Assembly: GCF_004801295.1 (NCBI RefSeq)
Contig: NZ_SSOC01000001.1
Coordinates: 791,589-855,588, forward strand
Direction: 5' to 3'
Source: Pseudothauera nasutitermitis
Lineage (GTDB): Bacteria; Pseudomonadota; Gammaproteobacteria; Burkholderiales; Rhodocyclaceae
Length of the DNA: 64,000 bases
The notes under the pieces were generated by a model that had not been told where the DNA came from, ran no database searches, and was given only the letters and a program-made list of their open reading frames with translations. The first letter of the stretch is position 1. Each line of letters begins with the position of its first letter. This document shows positions 37,463 to 45,948 of this stretch, one piece after another. The position numbers and the translations under genes are program-made.

Positions 37463-39145
37463 ATGACCAAGCGCATCCATCAGGATTACTTCAAGCGCGA
37501 GACTGCCGAAGTAGCCCAATTCGTCGATTCTCTGAAGGACAACGCCACCAAGGGCGGCACCTTCGATTCTGCCGCCGCCGCCGATTTCCTGGCGACGGCC
37601 ACCAGCCAGAACACGGGCGTCAAGGTGCCCGACACCCTCCAGACCGTGCTGGACGAGGCGAAGGGCGACGATGCGGCCGCTCTCGTTACTCGCGCCGTTC
37701 TGGACGGTGTTTCCGTCTATGAGGCCCAGCACGGCACCCCGGCCCCGGCCGACGTGATCGAGCTGGCGCTGCACTCGGCCTACGCCACGACCGAAGCCGC
37801 CCGCCGCAAGTTCAGTCTGGACTCGGCGACCTCGGCGCACCACGACCAGATTTCGCTGCAACCGAACCGCGCCGTGGTGGCGATTCTGGCTGCCCTGGGC
37901 GAAGCCATCCCGTTCGCGCATTACCTGCCGGCGGACATCGGCTCCAACGAGGCGCGCTTGGCGATCATGACGCACCAAGCCGGCAACGAGTTCGGCGCCT
38001 ATGCGCAAGGCGCGCTGCTGGATGGCGTCGATTCCGGCGACACCTACATCAGCTCCAGCCGCGTGCATACCTCCATGCCGGCCGGCTCGGGCGACGCCAC
38101 CCCTGGCGCGGTAACGGGCAAGATTACCGCCATCCAGGCTACCGCCGACACCTGCGACCAGAACGCCGCCAACCTGAAGCTGCTGCGTGGCCGCTCCATC
38201 GTCTATGTGGATGGCCGCGTGGCTGCCCGCGAGGTCGATTCCGCTGGTAGCGGCAACTCGGCCGTGTCCGGCACCATCAATGTCGGCGGCACCAGCTATG
38301 CCATCGGCGGCACGATCAACACCGACACCGGCGCTTACTCGCTGACCACGACCCCCGCGCTGCCGGCTACCGTGCCCGTGGTGGTCGAAGGCTTCATCGA
38401 CTTCGAGCGTGCGCCCGAGCTGACCCCGACGATCATCTCGGCGGTCAATACCTTCTCGCTGTTCGCCAAGCCCTGGCGCGTCACCACGCACCAGACCATC
38501 GACAGCCGCACCCAGATGGCGAACGAACTGGGCCTCGACCCGTACAGCGAAAGCGTGATTGCCATCCAGGCTCAGTTCGCCAACGAGCGCCACTACGACG
38601 TGCTGCGCAAGGGCGTTCGTCTGGCCGCGCTGAACACCGCGACCTTCGACTTCGGCGCCGCGCAGGCGCACGTCGATAGCGGCCGCTTCGGCGTGTGGCC
38701 CGAGCTGGCCTACCCGCTGAGTGTCGTGTCGCAGAAGATGGCCGAGGACACCATGAACCACGGTGTCACCCATCTGTACGTCACCAAGCGCGTGGCCGCG
38801 CAGTTCCTGGGCCTGCCCAGCACGCTGTTCCAGCCCTCGGGCATTGCCCCGCGCCCCGGCATCTATCGCCTGGGCCGCCTGTTCGGCCAGTACGACGTGT
38901 ACTACACGCCGAAGGGCCTGAACGAAACCGCGACCAGCGCCCAGATTCTGGCCGTGGGCCGCGCCACCGATGTGACGCGCAACCCCGTGGTGCTGGGCGA
39001 CGCCGTGCCGCCGACCGTCATCCCGCTGGCCGTCAATGCCGACCTGCGCCAGGGCGCCGGCTTCTACGCCCGCAACTTCACCGCCGTGAATCCGCACGAC
39101 CCGTCGGCTCGCGGCTTCGCCCTCATCAACGTCACCAACATGTAA
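37463..39145 (+). CDS. Major capsid protein
   Basis: 560 residues. Pattern of a large HK97-fold capsid protein: charged N-terminal arm, then LQPNRAVVAILAALGEAIPF, AHYLPADIGSNEARLAIMTH, an inserted beta-rich domain (about 220-320, IVYVDGRVAAREVDSAGSGN), and a C-terminal part with PRPGIYRLGRLFGQYDVYYT and the lever-like YTPKGLNETATSAQILAVGR. Size resembles T4-type capsid proteins. A strong ribosome site (CCGAAAGGACACGAAA) that also precedes the tail-tube gene suggests high expression. Confidence 0.8.
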   Translation: MTKRIHQDYFKRETAEVAQFVDSLKDNATKGGTFDSAAAADFLATATSQNTGVKVPDTLQTVLDEAKGDDAAALVTRAVLDGVSVYEAQHGTPAPADVIELALHSAYATTEAARRKFSLDSATSAHHDQISLQPNRAVVAILAALGEAIPFAHYLPADIGSNEARLAIMTHQAGNEFGAYAQGALLDGVDSGDTYISSSRVHTSMPAGSGDATPGAVTGKITAIQATADTCDQNAANLKLLRGRSIVYVDGRVAAREVDSAGSGNSAVSGTINVGGTSYAIGGTINTDTGAYSLTTTPALPATVPVVVEGFIDFERAPELTPTIISAVNTFSLFAKPWRVTTHQTIDSRTQMANELGLDPYSESVIAIQAQFANERHYDVLRKGVRLAALNTATFDFGAAQAHVDSGRFGVWPELAYPLSVVSQKMAEDTMNHGVTHLYVTKRVAAQFLGLPSTLFQPSGIAPRPGIYRLGRLFGQYDVYYTPKGLNETATSAQILAVGRATDVTRNPVVLGDAVPPTVIPLAVNADLRQGAGFYARNFTAVNPHDPSARGFALINVTNM

Positions 39146-39160
39146 AGGACGGATGGAGCC

Positions 39161-39691
39161 ATGACCCGCACTGTTGAACTGGGCGCTCCTTCCCTGACCG
39201 GGAAGGACGCCAACGACCTCGTAGCCGAGGTTTTCGCCGATGCCGCGTATCCCCTGAAGGTGGTGGTGCAGAACCACATGCCTCAGGACGTGGTGTTCCC
39301 CGAGGTCGAGGGCCTGTTCCTCCGCCACGTCGCCAATCCCAAGGACAGCCGGAAGACGGTGGTGATCGCCGATCACGACCTGTTCCAGCGCCTGGCGTCG
39401 AGCGTCGAACAGATCGCCGAACTGAGCCGCTGCGAACTGGCGCTGACCATCTCGGAAGCGGCCGAGGCCGCCGCCGACGCTGGCGCGCCCACTGGCGACA
39501 GCACCGAAACCGCCAAGAAGCCGTCCGATGGCCTGACCTACGACCAGCTCAAGGACGCGCTGAAGGCCAAGGGCATCGAGTTCGCGGCCAACGCCAAGAA
39601 GGCCGACCTGGCTGCGCTGCTGGATGCCGCGCCCGCCGACGCTGGCGACGGCACGGAAGGCGCTGCCGACACCGGCGCCGCGAACGCTTAA
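39161..39691 (+). CDS. Structural-region protein with HeH/LEM-like C-terminus, 176 aa
   Basis: Start MTRTVELGAPSLTGKDANDL. The N-terminal half is a beta-rich segment (VVVQNHMPQDVVFPEVEGLF) found between capsid and tail sheath genes. The C-terminus GLTYDQLKDALKAKGIEFAA, NAKKADLAALLDAA has a HeH/LEM/SAP-like helix-turn-helix used for DNA or protein binding. Acidic tail. Function unknown. Confidence 0.6.
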   Translation: MTRTVELGAPSLTGKDANDLVAEVFADAAYPLKVVVQNHMPQDVVFPEVEGLFLRHVANPKDSRKTVVIADHDLFQRLASSVEQIAELSRCELALTISEAAEAAADAGAPTGDSTETAKKPSDGLTYDQLKDALKAKGIEFAANAKKADLAALLDAAPADAGDGTEGAADTGAANA

Positions 39692-39706
39692 TCGAGGGGA
39701 GAGGCC

Positions 39707-41371
39707 ATGAGTACCGCTTTCGTGCGACAACTGGGTTCGGAATCCGGCGTGCAGCTCAACCCGCTGCGCGACAACTCCGAAATCCCGACCACCGACAATT
39801 CCGATCAGGTGTTCGGCATCATGATGCGGGCTACCCGTGGCCGCATCGACAAGCCGTTCGCCGTTGATCGCGGCAACGTGTTCAAGAAGCTGGGCAGTGG
39901 CGAGCAGGTGCGCCTGTCCGCCCTCAACGAGGCGTGGGTGCATGTGGTGGAGGCCCTGAACAAGGGCGCCTACCAGGCCATCGTCCAGCGTCTGAGCACG
40001 TCGGCCGCCGTCATCAAGTACGCCGTGGTGGCGCTGGAAATGAGCACGGGTGAAACCCCGGCTCCGACCGGCAACTTCACCTTCACCGTGTCCGAAACCC
40101 TGCCGGCCACGCCGTACCTGTTCGCCGTCAAGCACCTGGAGTGCTTCAACGACGGCATCGTGCTGGAGTTCCGCGCCGAGGAAGTCACCTCTGGCGGCCT
40201 GCCGGCCGACAATGACAAGCTGACCCTGCGCCTGCGGGACAAGGACGGCAACCTGCTGTACGAGTTCTACGGTTCGCTGAAAAGCGACGCCAAGGACGAT
40301 TACGGCAACTCGGCCTACCTGCCCGACGTGGCCCTGGCGCAGACCGATGCGGTGGAAATCACCACGGGCGTCACCGGCGCCTCGGCTGTGATCGACTCCG
40401 ATTCCGTGGCCTACGGCTACGACACCAACGGGCAGCAGAAGTGGGCGAAGTCCGGCACGCTGGTGTGCTTCGTCGAGGGCGGCACGGCCTACACCACCCA
40501 GGACTACATGGCGGCGCGCGACAAGCTGCAATACACGCAGTTCGACTACGCCTACATCTCGGCTGGTGGCACGCAGGCCCCGGCCCTGCTGGCGCAGCTC
40601 GCCCAGCTCGCGTTCGACACGAACCGCCAGCTCCGCTTCGGCATTCCGGGCAACCTGGCACCGGAGGCGGCCGTCGCGTTCGTGAATCAGCTCAACATGG
40701 GTGCCAGCCAGACCGCGCACCTGATGCACGCATTCTGGGCGCCGCTGAAGTCCGACGACCCGACCGGCATCAACCCGCACGGCTACTTCGGCACCGAGAC
40801 GCTGAACATCGCCTACGGCTGCGGCCGCAACGCCCAGAAGAACGCCAAGGGCTTCGCGCCGAAGAACTACCCCATCGCGGGCCGGGAATGGCCGCTCCAG
40901 CGCACGCGCATCGTGCAGACCTACTCGCCGACCAATCAGGAACTCAACCTGCTGGCGCGCGCGAAGATCAACCCGGTGATCTACGAGACGTACACCGGCG
41001 GCGGCCGCTACGTGTTCCGCGACTCGCTGACCTGCGCGCTGGTCGAGTCGAGCCTGAAGAAGCTGATCGCGGTGGCGGATATGTCCACCAGCATCGACGA
41101 GTCCGTGACGCGCGCGGCCAAGGACTTCCTGCAACTTCCGATGGACGTGTCCGTGAAGAAGATGCGGGACTTCCTGACCACCCTGTTCGAGGGTGCGCAG
41201 GCGTCCGGCTGGCTGGTGCCGTCCAACGACCCGCAGATGAATGGTGCGGCCTGGGCCTACGACGTGCGCCCGAACGAGCAGCGCCCCTATGACGCGATGG
41301 ACGTGTCGTACTGGCTCCGCTACGACGGCACGAACCGCCAGACCTTCGTCACCCAGACGCTGACCAAGTAA
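39707..41371 (+). CDS. Tail sheath protein
   Basis: 554 residues. The N-terminal DNSDQVFGIMMRATRGRIDK, GNVFKKLGSGEQVRLSALNE looks like a sheath domain with KLG and GEQ-type motifs; the middle (about 115-250) is an inserted beta domain; the C-terminal core includes TGINPHGYFGTETLNIAYGC, ARAKINPVIYETYTGGGRYV and a mixed alpha/beta end YDAMDVSYWLRYDGTNRQTF, as in sheath proteins of contractile tails. The phage would thus be a myovirus. Confidence 0.7.
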   Translation: MSTAFVRQLGSESGVQLNPLRDNSEIPTTDNSDQVFGIMMRATRGRIDKPFAVDRGNVFKKLGSGEQVRLSALNEAWVHVVEALNKGAYQAIVQRLSTSAAVIKYAVVALEMSTGETPAPTGNFTFTVSETLPATPYLFAVKHLECFNDGIVLEFRAEEVTSGGLPADNDKLTLRLRDKDGNLLYEFYGSLKSDAKDDYGNSAYLPDVALAQTDAVEITTGVTGASAVIDSDSVAYGYDTNGQQKWAKSGTLVCFVEGGTAYTTQDYMAARDKLQYTQFDYAYISAGGTQAPALLAQLAQLAFDTNRQLRFGIPGNLAPEAAVAFVNQLNMGASQTAHLMHAFWAPLKSDDPTGINPHGYFGTETLNIAYGCGRNAQKNAKGFAPKNYPIAGREWPLQRTRIVQTYSPTNQELNLLARAKINPVIYETYTGGGRYVFRDSLTCALVESSLKKLIAVADMSTSIDESVTRAAKDFLQLPMDVSVKKMRDFLTTLFEGAQASGWLVPSNDPQMNGAAWAYDVRPNEQRPYDAMDVSYWLRYDGTNRQTFVTQTLTK

Positions 41372-41395
41372 CCCATCACCGAGAAGGACATCAAC

Positions 41396-42070
41396 ATGAG
41401 CATGAGCGAACTGTTGCGCGGGGCGATGAAGCGCCGCGAACCCGTCAAGGTGCTGGACTCGACCGGCGACGAGCCGGCGCTGTCCGGCGCCGACGACTAC
41501 ACCCTCCGCGACATCAAGCTATCGGCCATCGCGGTCGTTCAGCAGTGGGCGGAAACCGACGACCTGGACGACGGCGAAAGCTACGCCGGCCGCCTGATGG
41601 CGATGTTCGTGGGCATCGCCGACGCCAACCATGACGGCGATGTCACCGAGGACGAACAGGGCGTGCTGGAAGTGGCGCTCAACTCGGCCTGGGACTACCT
41701 GGTCAAGGCCGGCGTCACCGAGGAAGACGCCGGTGCGCTGCTGAACGACTGGGACGACGACGCGGCCGACCGCGTGCGCGACCTGGTGGCCTCGGTGCTG
41801 CCCGACGGCGACGACGCCGCCGGCGCCGAAATCGACAACTTCGTGTTCTCGGACGACGACAACGCGCCGGCGCTCGATGCGGTGTATCGCAAGACGCTGG
41901 TCGTGCGCAGCGGGAAGAAGGTGCGCATCAACAAGCGCATCTCCGGCCAGGTGCGCCTGTCGGCCAAGCAGAAAGTCGCCATCCGCAAGGCCCGGATGAA
42001 AAGCCATTCCGCCAGCGCCATGATGCGCCGCCTGAAGTCCATGCGCCTGCGCCGTAAGGCTGGCCTGTAA
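41396..42070 (+). CDS. Bipolar protein with EF-hand-like loop, 224 aa
   Basis: Residues 1-155 are very acidic, the last 65 very basic (KKVRINKRISGQVRLSAKQK, then MMRRLKSMRLRRKAGL). Near residue 75, IADANHDGDVTEDEQGVLEV fits the canonical EF-hand loop (D-x-N-x-D-G-x-x-x-x-x-E), so calcium binding is plausible. Located after the sheath gene and followed by a strong terminator. It could be a tail protein or a scaffold/chaperone; function unknown. Confidence 0.6.
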   Translation: MSMSELLRGAMKRREPVKVLDSTGDEPALSGADDYTLRDIKLSAIAVVQQWAETDDLDDGESYAGRLMAMFVGIADANHDGDVTEDEQGVLEVALNSAWDYLVKAGVTEEDAGALLNDWDDDAADRVRDLVASVLPDGDDAAGAEIDNFVFSDDDNAPALDAVYRKTLVVRSGKKVRINKRISGQVRLSAKQKVAIRKARMKSHSASAMMRRLKSMRLRRKAGL

Positions 42071-42092
42071 CCGCTGCTCCGAGGGGGACTTG

Positions 42093-42130
42093 GGCGCCGC
42101 TGTGCTACCGCCGGCGGCGCCATTTTTTTT
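42093..42130 (+). terminator. Rho-independent terminator within the structural region
   Basis: GGCGCCGC (42093-42100), loop, GCGGCGCC (42114-42121), then A and eight T (42123-42130). The best terminator in the window. It lies only 3 nt upstream of the next ATG (42134). Confidence 0.8.
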
Positions 42131-42133
42131 GCT

Positions 42134-42946
42134 ATGGCGACCATTCCATCCATCGGCCAAGCGGCCACGCTGGGCGCGAACGCCCTGACTTCCATCTGGG
42201 ACGGGCTTTCCCCGCACCTGATCGCCACTTTCTACGAGGTGGCGAAGACGGGCGATGACGCCTGGGATCGCATCGAGGGCAAGACCGACCCTATCGCGGT
42301 CATGGCGCCGCTGACCGACGCCAACCTGGAGATGGTGCTCAACTGGCAAAGTCCGTTCGAGCAGGCCGGCCCGGAGTCGAAGGCCCCGGCGCTGATGGCG
42401 ATGCTGCAATCCGGTGCGCTCCAGCCCGTGGTCGATGCGGTCATGGGCAAGTCCAAGGAAGGCTCCGCGCAGCAGAAGTCCAACGAGTTCCTCAAGCAGT
42501 TCGAGGGACGCACCGGCATCACGAAGCTGAACAGCACGCAGGTGTTCAACGGGATGCCGCCCGTCAAGATCACGGTGACTGCGCTGTTCCGGGCCTGGCG
42601 CGATTCCGCCAGCGAAGTCGAGGCGCCGTTCAACAAGCTGATGGAGTGGGCCTTGCCCATCGAGCTGTCCAAGGACGGCTCCGTGCTCGCGCGCGCGGCC
42701 GAGACGGCCAAGGGCGACATGGGCTATGTCGAGGCCCTGATGCCCTCGAAGGCACCCACGCGGGTTGCCCTGAAATACAAGGGCCGCATCTTCTCGCCCC
42801 TGGTGATCGAGTCCATCGGTATGCCCCTCAACTCCCCCGTGGATGCCAGCGGGCGGTTCGTCCAGCTCGCCGTTCCCATGACCCTCTGCACGCTGACCGC
42901 GCTCGACCGCAAGGACTGGAGCAATGCGGCCATCGTTTCCATGTAG
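42134..42946 (+). CDS. Tail-associated protein, unknown, 270 aa
   Basis: MATIPSIGQAATLGANALTS onward. Beta-rich C-terminal half (FNGMPPVKITVTALFRAWRD, VALKYKGRIFSPLVIESIGM, FVQLAVPMTLCTLTALDRKD). It shares a general style with the protein at 62608-63525, suggesting tail or baseplate association. There is no Shine-Dalgarno site: a terminator T-tract precedes the ATG. Confidence 0.6.
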   Translation: MATIPSIGQAATLGANALTSIWDGLSPHLIATFYEVAKTGDDAWDRIEGKTDPIAVMAPLTDANLEMVLNWQSPFEQAGPESKAPALMAMLQSGALQPVVDAVMGKSKEGSAQQKSNEFLKQFEGRTGITKLNSTQVFNGMPPVKITVTALFRAWRDSASEVEAPFNKLMEWALPIELSKDGSVLARAAETAKGDMGYVEALMPSKAPTRVALKYKGRIFSPLVIESIGMPLNSPVDASGRFVQLAVPMTLCTLTALDRKDWSNAAIVSM

Positions 42947-42958
42947 GAGCACCAGACG

Positions 42959-43744
42959 ATGATTCACTTTCCCCTGCTGCGCACGCGCCGCCTGACGGTG
43001 CAACTGCGCGAGCTGTCCATCACCGAGTCCGTCGCCATCGCGTCGATGCCGACGCACCTGGAAGAAGCGTCCTGCACGGCCTTCCTGCGCGCGGCGGTGG
43101 CGTCTGCGCAAGGCATCGACGACCCCGCCGCCTGGACGGTGCAAGAGCGCATGTTGGCCGTGGCGCACTACCTGGCCGCGACGGCCGAGGACGGCCCCGA
43201 CTTCGCCCTGGGCGAGGGCCATTATTCGGACTACCTGGACGGCGCGGCCGACATCCAGACCCAGGCCCAGCAGATCGAGGTGGGCGAGGTTGGCGGCGAC
43301 ACCTGGCACATCCGGCACCTGACCGGCGCGATGGCCGAGTCCATCGAGCGCATGACCGGCGAGGTGCAGGACGCCTCGGGCAAGCCGCTGTCCGGCCGCC
43401 TGCATTGGATTCTGGGCGCGATGGCCGCGCAAATGGTGCGCTCGGGCGAGAGCGTGCCGGACGCCGACATGGCCGAGGGCGCCTTCGACGAGTTCATGGT
43501 GGCACGCATGAAGATCATGGGCGCCTTCCCTGAAAGCGACTTCTCCGCGCTGATGGCGCTCTACTTCGCCGGCCGCGAGAAGCTGCACCACCTGTTCAAG
43601 ACCGAGTTCAGCAAGGACGGCATCGTGGCTATGCCCAAAGGAGGGGCGGCAGCGAACCTGCCGCCGGCCCGATTTCCGGTTCATACCTGCCTCTCTCGAA
43701 TGGCGCGCGAACTGGTCGGAAAACCTGATGAATCTGGCCTCTAG
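42959..43744 (+). CDS. Tail-assembly region protein, 261 aa
   Basis: MIHFPLLRTRRLTVQLRELS onward; mostly helical with an acidic middle (EASCTAFLRAAVASAQGIDD, HWILGAMAAQMVRSGESVPD). Position before a small overlapping frame resembles tail-chaperone gene pairs; the overlap would need a +1 shift, so I do not claim frameshifting. No family assigned. Confidence 0.6.
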   Translation: MIHFPLLRTRRLTVQLRELSITESVAIASMPTHLEEASCTAFLRAAVASAQGIDDPAAWTVQERMLAVAHYLAATAEDGPDFALGEGHYSDYLDGAADIQTQAQQIEVGEVGGDTWHIRHLTGAMAESIERMTGEVQDASGKPLSGRLHWILGAMAAQMVRSGESVPDADMAEGAFDEFMVARMKIMGAFPESDFSALMALYFAGREKLHHLFKTEFSKDGIVAMPKGGAAANLPPARFPVHTCLSRMARELVGKPDESGL

Positions 43745-43758
43745 CCTCGCCCTATATT
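43718..43758 (+). promoter_or_regulatory. Late promoter element 3 (inside coding sequence)
   Basis: GGAAAAC at 43718-43724, 28 nt, -10 TATATT (43753-43758). It lies across the end of one gene and the start of the next, so transcripts from it would feed the lysis genes. Confidence 0.65.
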
Positions 43759-43952
43759 CCTCGACATCCCTGGCCGACGCCATGCAAATGCAGCCCAGCA
43801 CGGTCAGGAAATTCTTCGAGGGCAAGCCGTTCGACGACTGGAAAAAAGGAAGGGAGTCCGAATTGAAAACGCAGGCGGCAATTGTGAACCGACTTAACGA
43901 CGTTATCCGCGCCTGCGGCATCGTCGCCAAGACCATTGCGAGGACTCGCTGA
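43728..43952 (+). CDS. Small hypothetical protein, 74 aa
   Basis: MNLASSLALYSSTSLADAMQ onward, with VRKFFEGKPFDDWKKGRESE and a helical C-terminus. Overlaps the previous gene by 17 nt. ATG 43782 or 43788 are alternatives if transcription starts at the internal promoter. Conserved-looking small tail-region protein. Confidence 0.55.
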   Translation: MNLASSLALYSSTSLADAMQMQPSTVRKFFEGKPFDDWKKGRESELKTQAAIVNRLNDVIRACGIVAKTIARTR

Positions 43953-44227
43953 TGACCGAGAAATCCAAGTACGACGAGCACTGCTTGTCTCCTGAGACGG
44001 TTTCGGCCGAGGCGGCAGATCGTGCGGTGAAGAAGGTCTTCGCCATTCTTGGCGTCGATGTCGATAGGCCGGAGAGCGTCGAGGAATTCCGTGCTGATCT
44101 TCGCTTCGGCAGGAAGCTGCGCAAGATCGCCGACCACGGAACCCTGGCCTTTATCGGCGTGGTGGCGGCGGCGCTGGCCGCTGCGGTGTGGGCCGGGATT
44201 GTCTCGAACATTTCTGGGGGTAAATGA
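43952..44227 (+). CDS. Small membrane protein, holin-like candidate, 91 aa
   Basis: A soluble charged N-terminus and one transmembrane helix near residues 66-86 (GTLAFIGVVAAALAAAVWAG), ending SNISGGK. It is immediately followed by the endolysin gene and then a three-TM holin-type gene, so it may be a lysis accessory protein or pinholin-like protein. Sharing a base with the previous stop, it is translationally coupled. Confidence 0.6.
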   Translation: MTEKSKYDEHCLSPETVSAEAADRAVKKVFAILGVDVDRPESVEEFRADLRFGRKLRKIADHGTLAFIGVVAAALAAAVWAGIVSNISGGK

Positions 44228-44718
44228 TGAACTTCGACACTGCGTTCGAACGCCTGATCGGGCACGAGGGGGGTTACGTGAACCACCCGGAAGACCCCGG
44301 CGGCGAAACAAACTGGGGTGTCACGCTGCGCACTGCGCGCGAGGCCGGCTACACCGGCTCCATGCGCGACCTGACGCGCGACCAGGCCAAGGAAATCTAC
44401 CGGACGGCCTACTGGGGCCGCGCCCAGGCGGAGCAATACGACGGCGCCATCGCCTTTCAGGTGTTCGACGCCGCCGTGAATCACGGAATCGGCCAGGCTA
44501 TCCGCTTCCTTCAGCGCGCCGTGGGCGTGGCTGATGATGGCGCGGTTGGCCCGGTGACGCTCGCAGCGGTGCGCGCCATGTCCGTGACGGACGTTCTGGC
44601 GCGCTTCAACGCGGAGCGCCTGGACTTCTACACGAAGCTCTCGACCTGGCCGACGTTCGGCAAGGGTTGGGCGCGGCGGGTGGTGGGCAACCTGAAATAT
44701 GCGGCGGAGGATGCGTAA
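44224..44718 (+). CDS. Endolysin, glycoside hydrolase family 108 muramidase
   Basis: 164 residues (ATG at 44224 overlaps the previous stop; 44227 is equally possible). The motif FERLIGHEGGYVNHPEDPGG, ETNWGVTLRT is the GH108 signature with catalytic Glu in GHEGGY. The C-terminal part (FLQRAVGVADDGAVGPVTLA) is the PG_binding_3 segment. No signal peptide is visible, so a holin should release it. Confidence 0.93.
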   Translation: MMNFDTAFERLIGHEGGYVNHPEDPGGETNWGVTLRTAREAGYTGSMRDLTRDQAKEIYRTAYWGRAQAEQYDGAIAFQVFDAAVNHGIGQAIRFLQRAVGVADDGAVGPVTLAAVRAMSVTDVLARFNAERLDFYTKLSTWPTFGKGWARRVVGNLKYAAEDA

Positions 44719-45317
44719 TGGACTGGAAAGACGTTGCCGGGGTCGTCGGTAAGGCGGCCCCCATTCTGGGCGGAATCCTGGGCGGGCCGGCCGGCGCCGC
44801 TGTGGGCGGCCTCGTTGCCACGGCGCTGGGCACGGACGCCACGCCGGATGCGGTTTCCACCGCGCTGCTGGGCGACCCGAACGCGGCCGTCAAGCTCAAG
44901 GAGCTGGAGGTCAATTCCAAGGTGCAGCTCCAGCAACTCGCGGTGAGCGCCGAACAGAACCGGCTCCAGGCCGCCGCCGCGCAGTACGCCGCCGAGGCGG
45001 CCGACCGCGACAGCGCGCGCAAGCTCGCGGCCCAGCAGCCCAAGGACTGGGTGCGCCCGTCCATCACCGTCCTGCTGCTGCTCGGCGCCGGCGGCATTGT
45101 GTTTTTCGTGTTCTCTGGCATGGCCGACACGCTGCTGCGCGACGCCACGGCGAGCCTGACCATCGGCACCATCGTCGGCTACTGGTTCAACGAGCTGAAG
45201 CAGGTGCTGGCGTTCTGGTTCGGCACCACCGGCGAGACGCAGCGCGCCAACGCCGAGGTGCGCCAGTTCGCGGTGACGCCGGGCACGGTGACGGCGGACT
45301 CGCCGGGCCAGAAGTAG
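44718..45317 (+). CDS. Holin of the three-TM (GTA-type) family
   Basis: 199 residues. Gly-rich hydrophobic N-terminus (PILGGILGGPAGAAVGGLVA), a long charged coiled coil (about 60-110), then two membrane segments, WVRPSITVLLLLGAGGIVFF and TIGTIVGYWFNELKQVLAFW. This is the layout of the Holin of 3TMs family (PF11351). The DWVRP segment before the first helix is typical. Follows the endolysin directly (TAATG). Confidence 0.8.
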   Translation: MDWKDVAGVVGKAAPILGGILGGPAGAAVGGLVATALGTDATPDAVSTALLGDPNAAVKLKELEVNSKVQLQQLAVSAEQNRLQAAAAQYAAEAADRDSARKLAAQQPKDWVRPSITVLLLLGAGGIVFFVFSGMADTLLRDATASLTIGTIVGYWFNELKQVLAFWFGTTGETQRANAEVRQFAVTPGTVTADSPGQK

Positions 45318-45352
45318 CAGGGGAAATCCGGCGCCGAACCCTGCCGGCAGCC

Positions 45353-45393
45353 GGAAAACCGCGCCAGTTCCACGGGCGGACGGGCCATACAGT
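45353..45393 (+). promoter_or_regulatory. Late promoter element 4
   Basis: GGAAAAC at 45353-45359, 28 nt, -10 TACAGT (45388-45393). Box symmetry CGG-AAAA-CCG. Precedes the tail-tube gene by 34 nt. Confidence 0.7.
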
Positions 45394-45426
45394 GCAGGGG
45401 AGTTTCATCAACCGAAAGGACACGAA

Positions 45427-45948
45427 ATGACTGTCTCCAATGCCGCCTATCTCAAGGGCTTCTACGACACGACCCGCGCCCTGGGCGCCAAGGTCATTTC
45501 CAGCGACTTCACCTTTGAAATCGAAGGTTTCGAGGGGAATTACCTGCTGTGCAAGCAGGCGCCCTGGCCCGAGCTTTCGCCCGCCGGCGAAATTGAAGTG
45601 CCGACGCCGCTGGGCGCCACCATGTGGCAGCCGCAGCAACTGAAGGTTGCCCAGCAAGGGCAAATCTCGATGTTCGAGACGATTGCCGGCTCCATCGACC
45701 AGATGCTGGTGAACCTCATCACGCGCGGCGGCACCTACGCCAGCGGCGGGGCCACCTTCAACGCCAAGATTTACGAGGGCACGCCCACCAAGTTCCTGCG
45801 CGCCAAGCGCATCGTCGATGCGTTCATCCAGATGGACGTGCCCGACCGCGATTGGGAGAACCGCTCGCAGCCGCTGACCTTCAGCGGCACGCTGTTCTAC
45901 CACTACTTCGGCGAAATCATCGCCGGCAACTCGGGCGACTACCGCTAA
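45427..45948 (+). CDS. Probable tail tube protein
   Basis: 173 residues. A beta-rich protein (ISSDFTFEIEGFEGNYLLCK, IVDAFIQMDVPDRDWENRSQ, LTFSGTLFYHYFGEI) of the size of tail tube subunits. It has its own late promoter and the same strong ribosome block as the capsid, as expected for an abundant protein. The assignment is by size, fold style and position. Confidence 0.6.
   Translation: MTVSNAAYLKGFYDTTRALGAKVISSDFTFEIEGFEGNYLLCKQAPWPELSPAGEIEVPTPLGATMWQPQQLKVAQQGQISMFETIAGSIDQMLVNLITRGGTYASGGATFNAKIYEGTPTKFLRAKRIVDAFIQMDVPDRDWENRSQPLTFSGTLFYHYFGEIIAGNSGDYR

Noticed and set aside
36770..41134. A 1454-codon open frame on the minus strand opposite capsid and sheath genes
   Set aside because: It is a mirror of GC-rich coding DNA: low-complexity His/Arg/Val/Gly content, no domains, no ribosome site, and it covers several well-supported plus-strand genes.
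42121..42133. T8 run as a slippery or phase-variable coding tract
   Set aside because: It follows a perfect hairpin and lies outside coding sequence, so it is explained as a terminator tail.
43700..43760. Programmed frameshift joining the 42959 and 43728 genes as a tail chaperone pair
   Set aside because: A +1 shift would be needed and there is no classic slippery sequence; the downstream gene has its own ATG.
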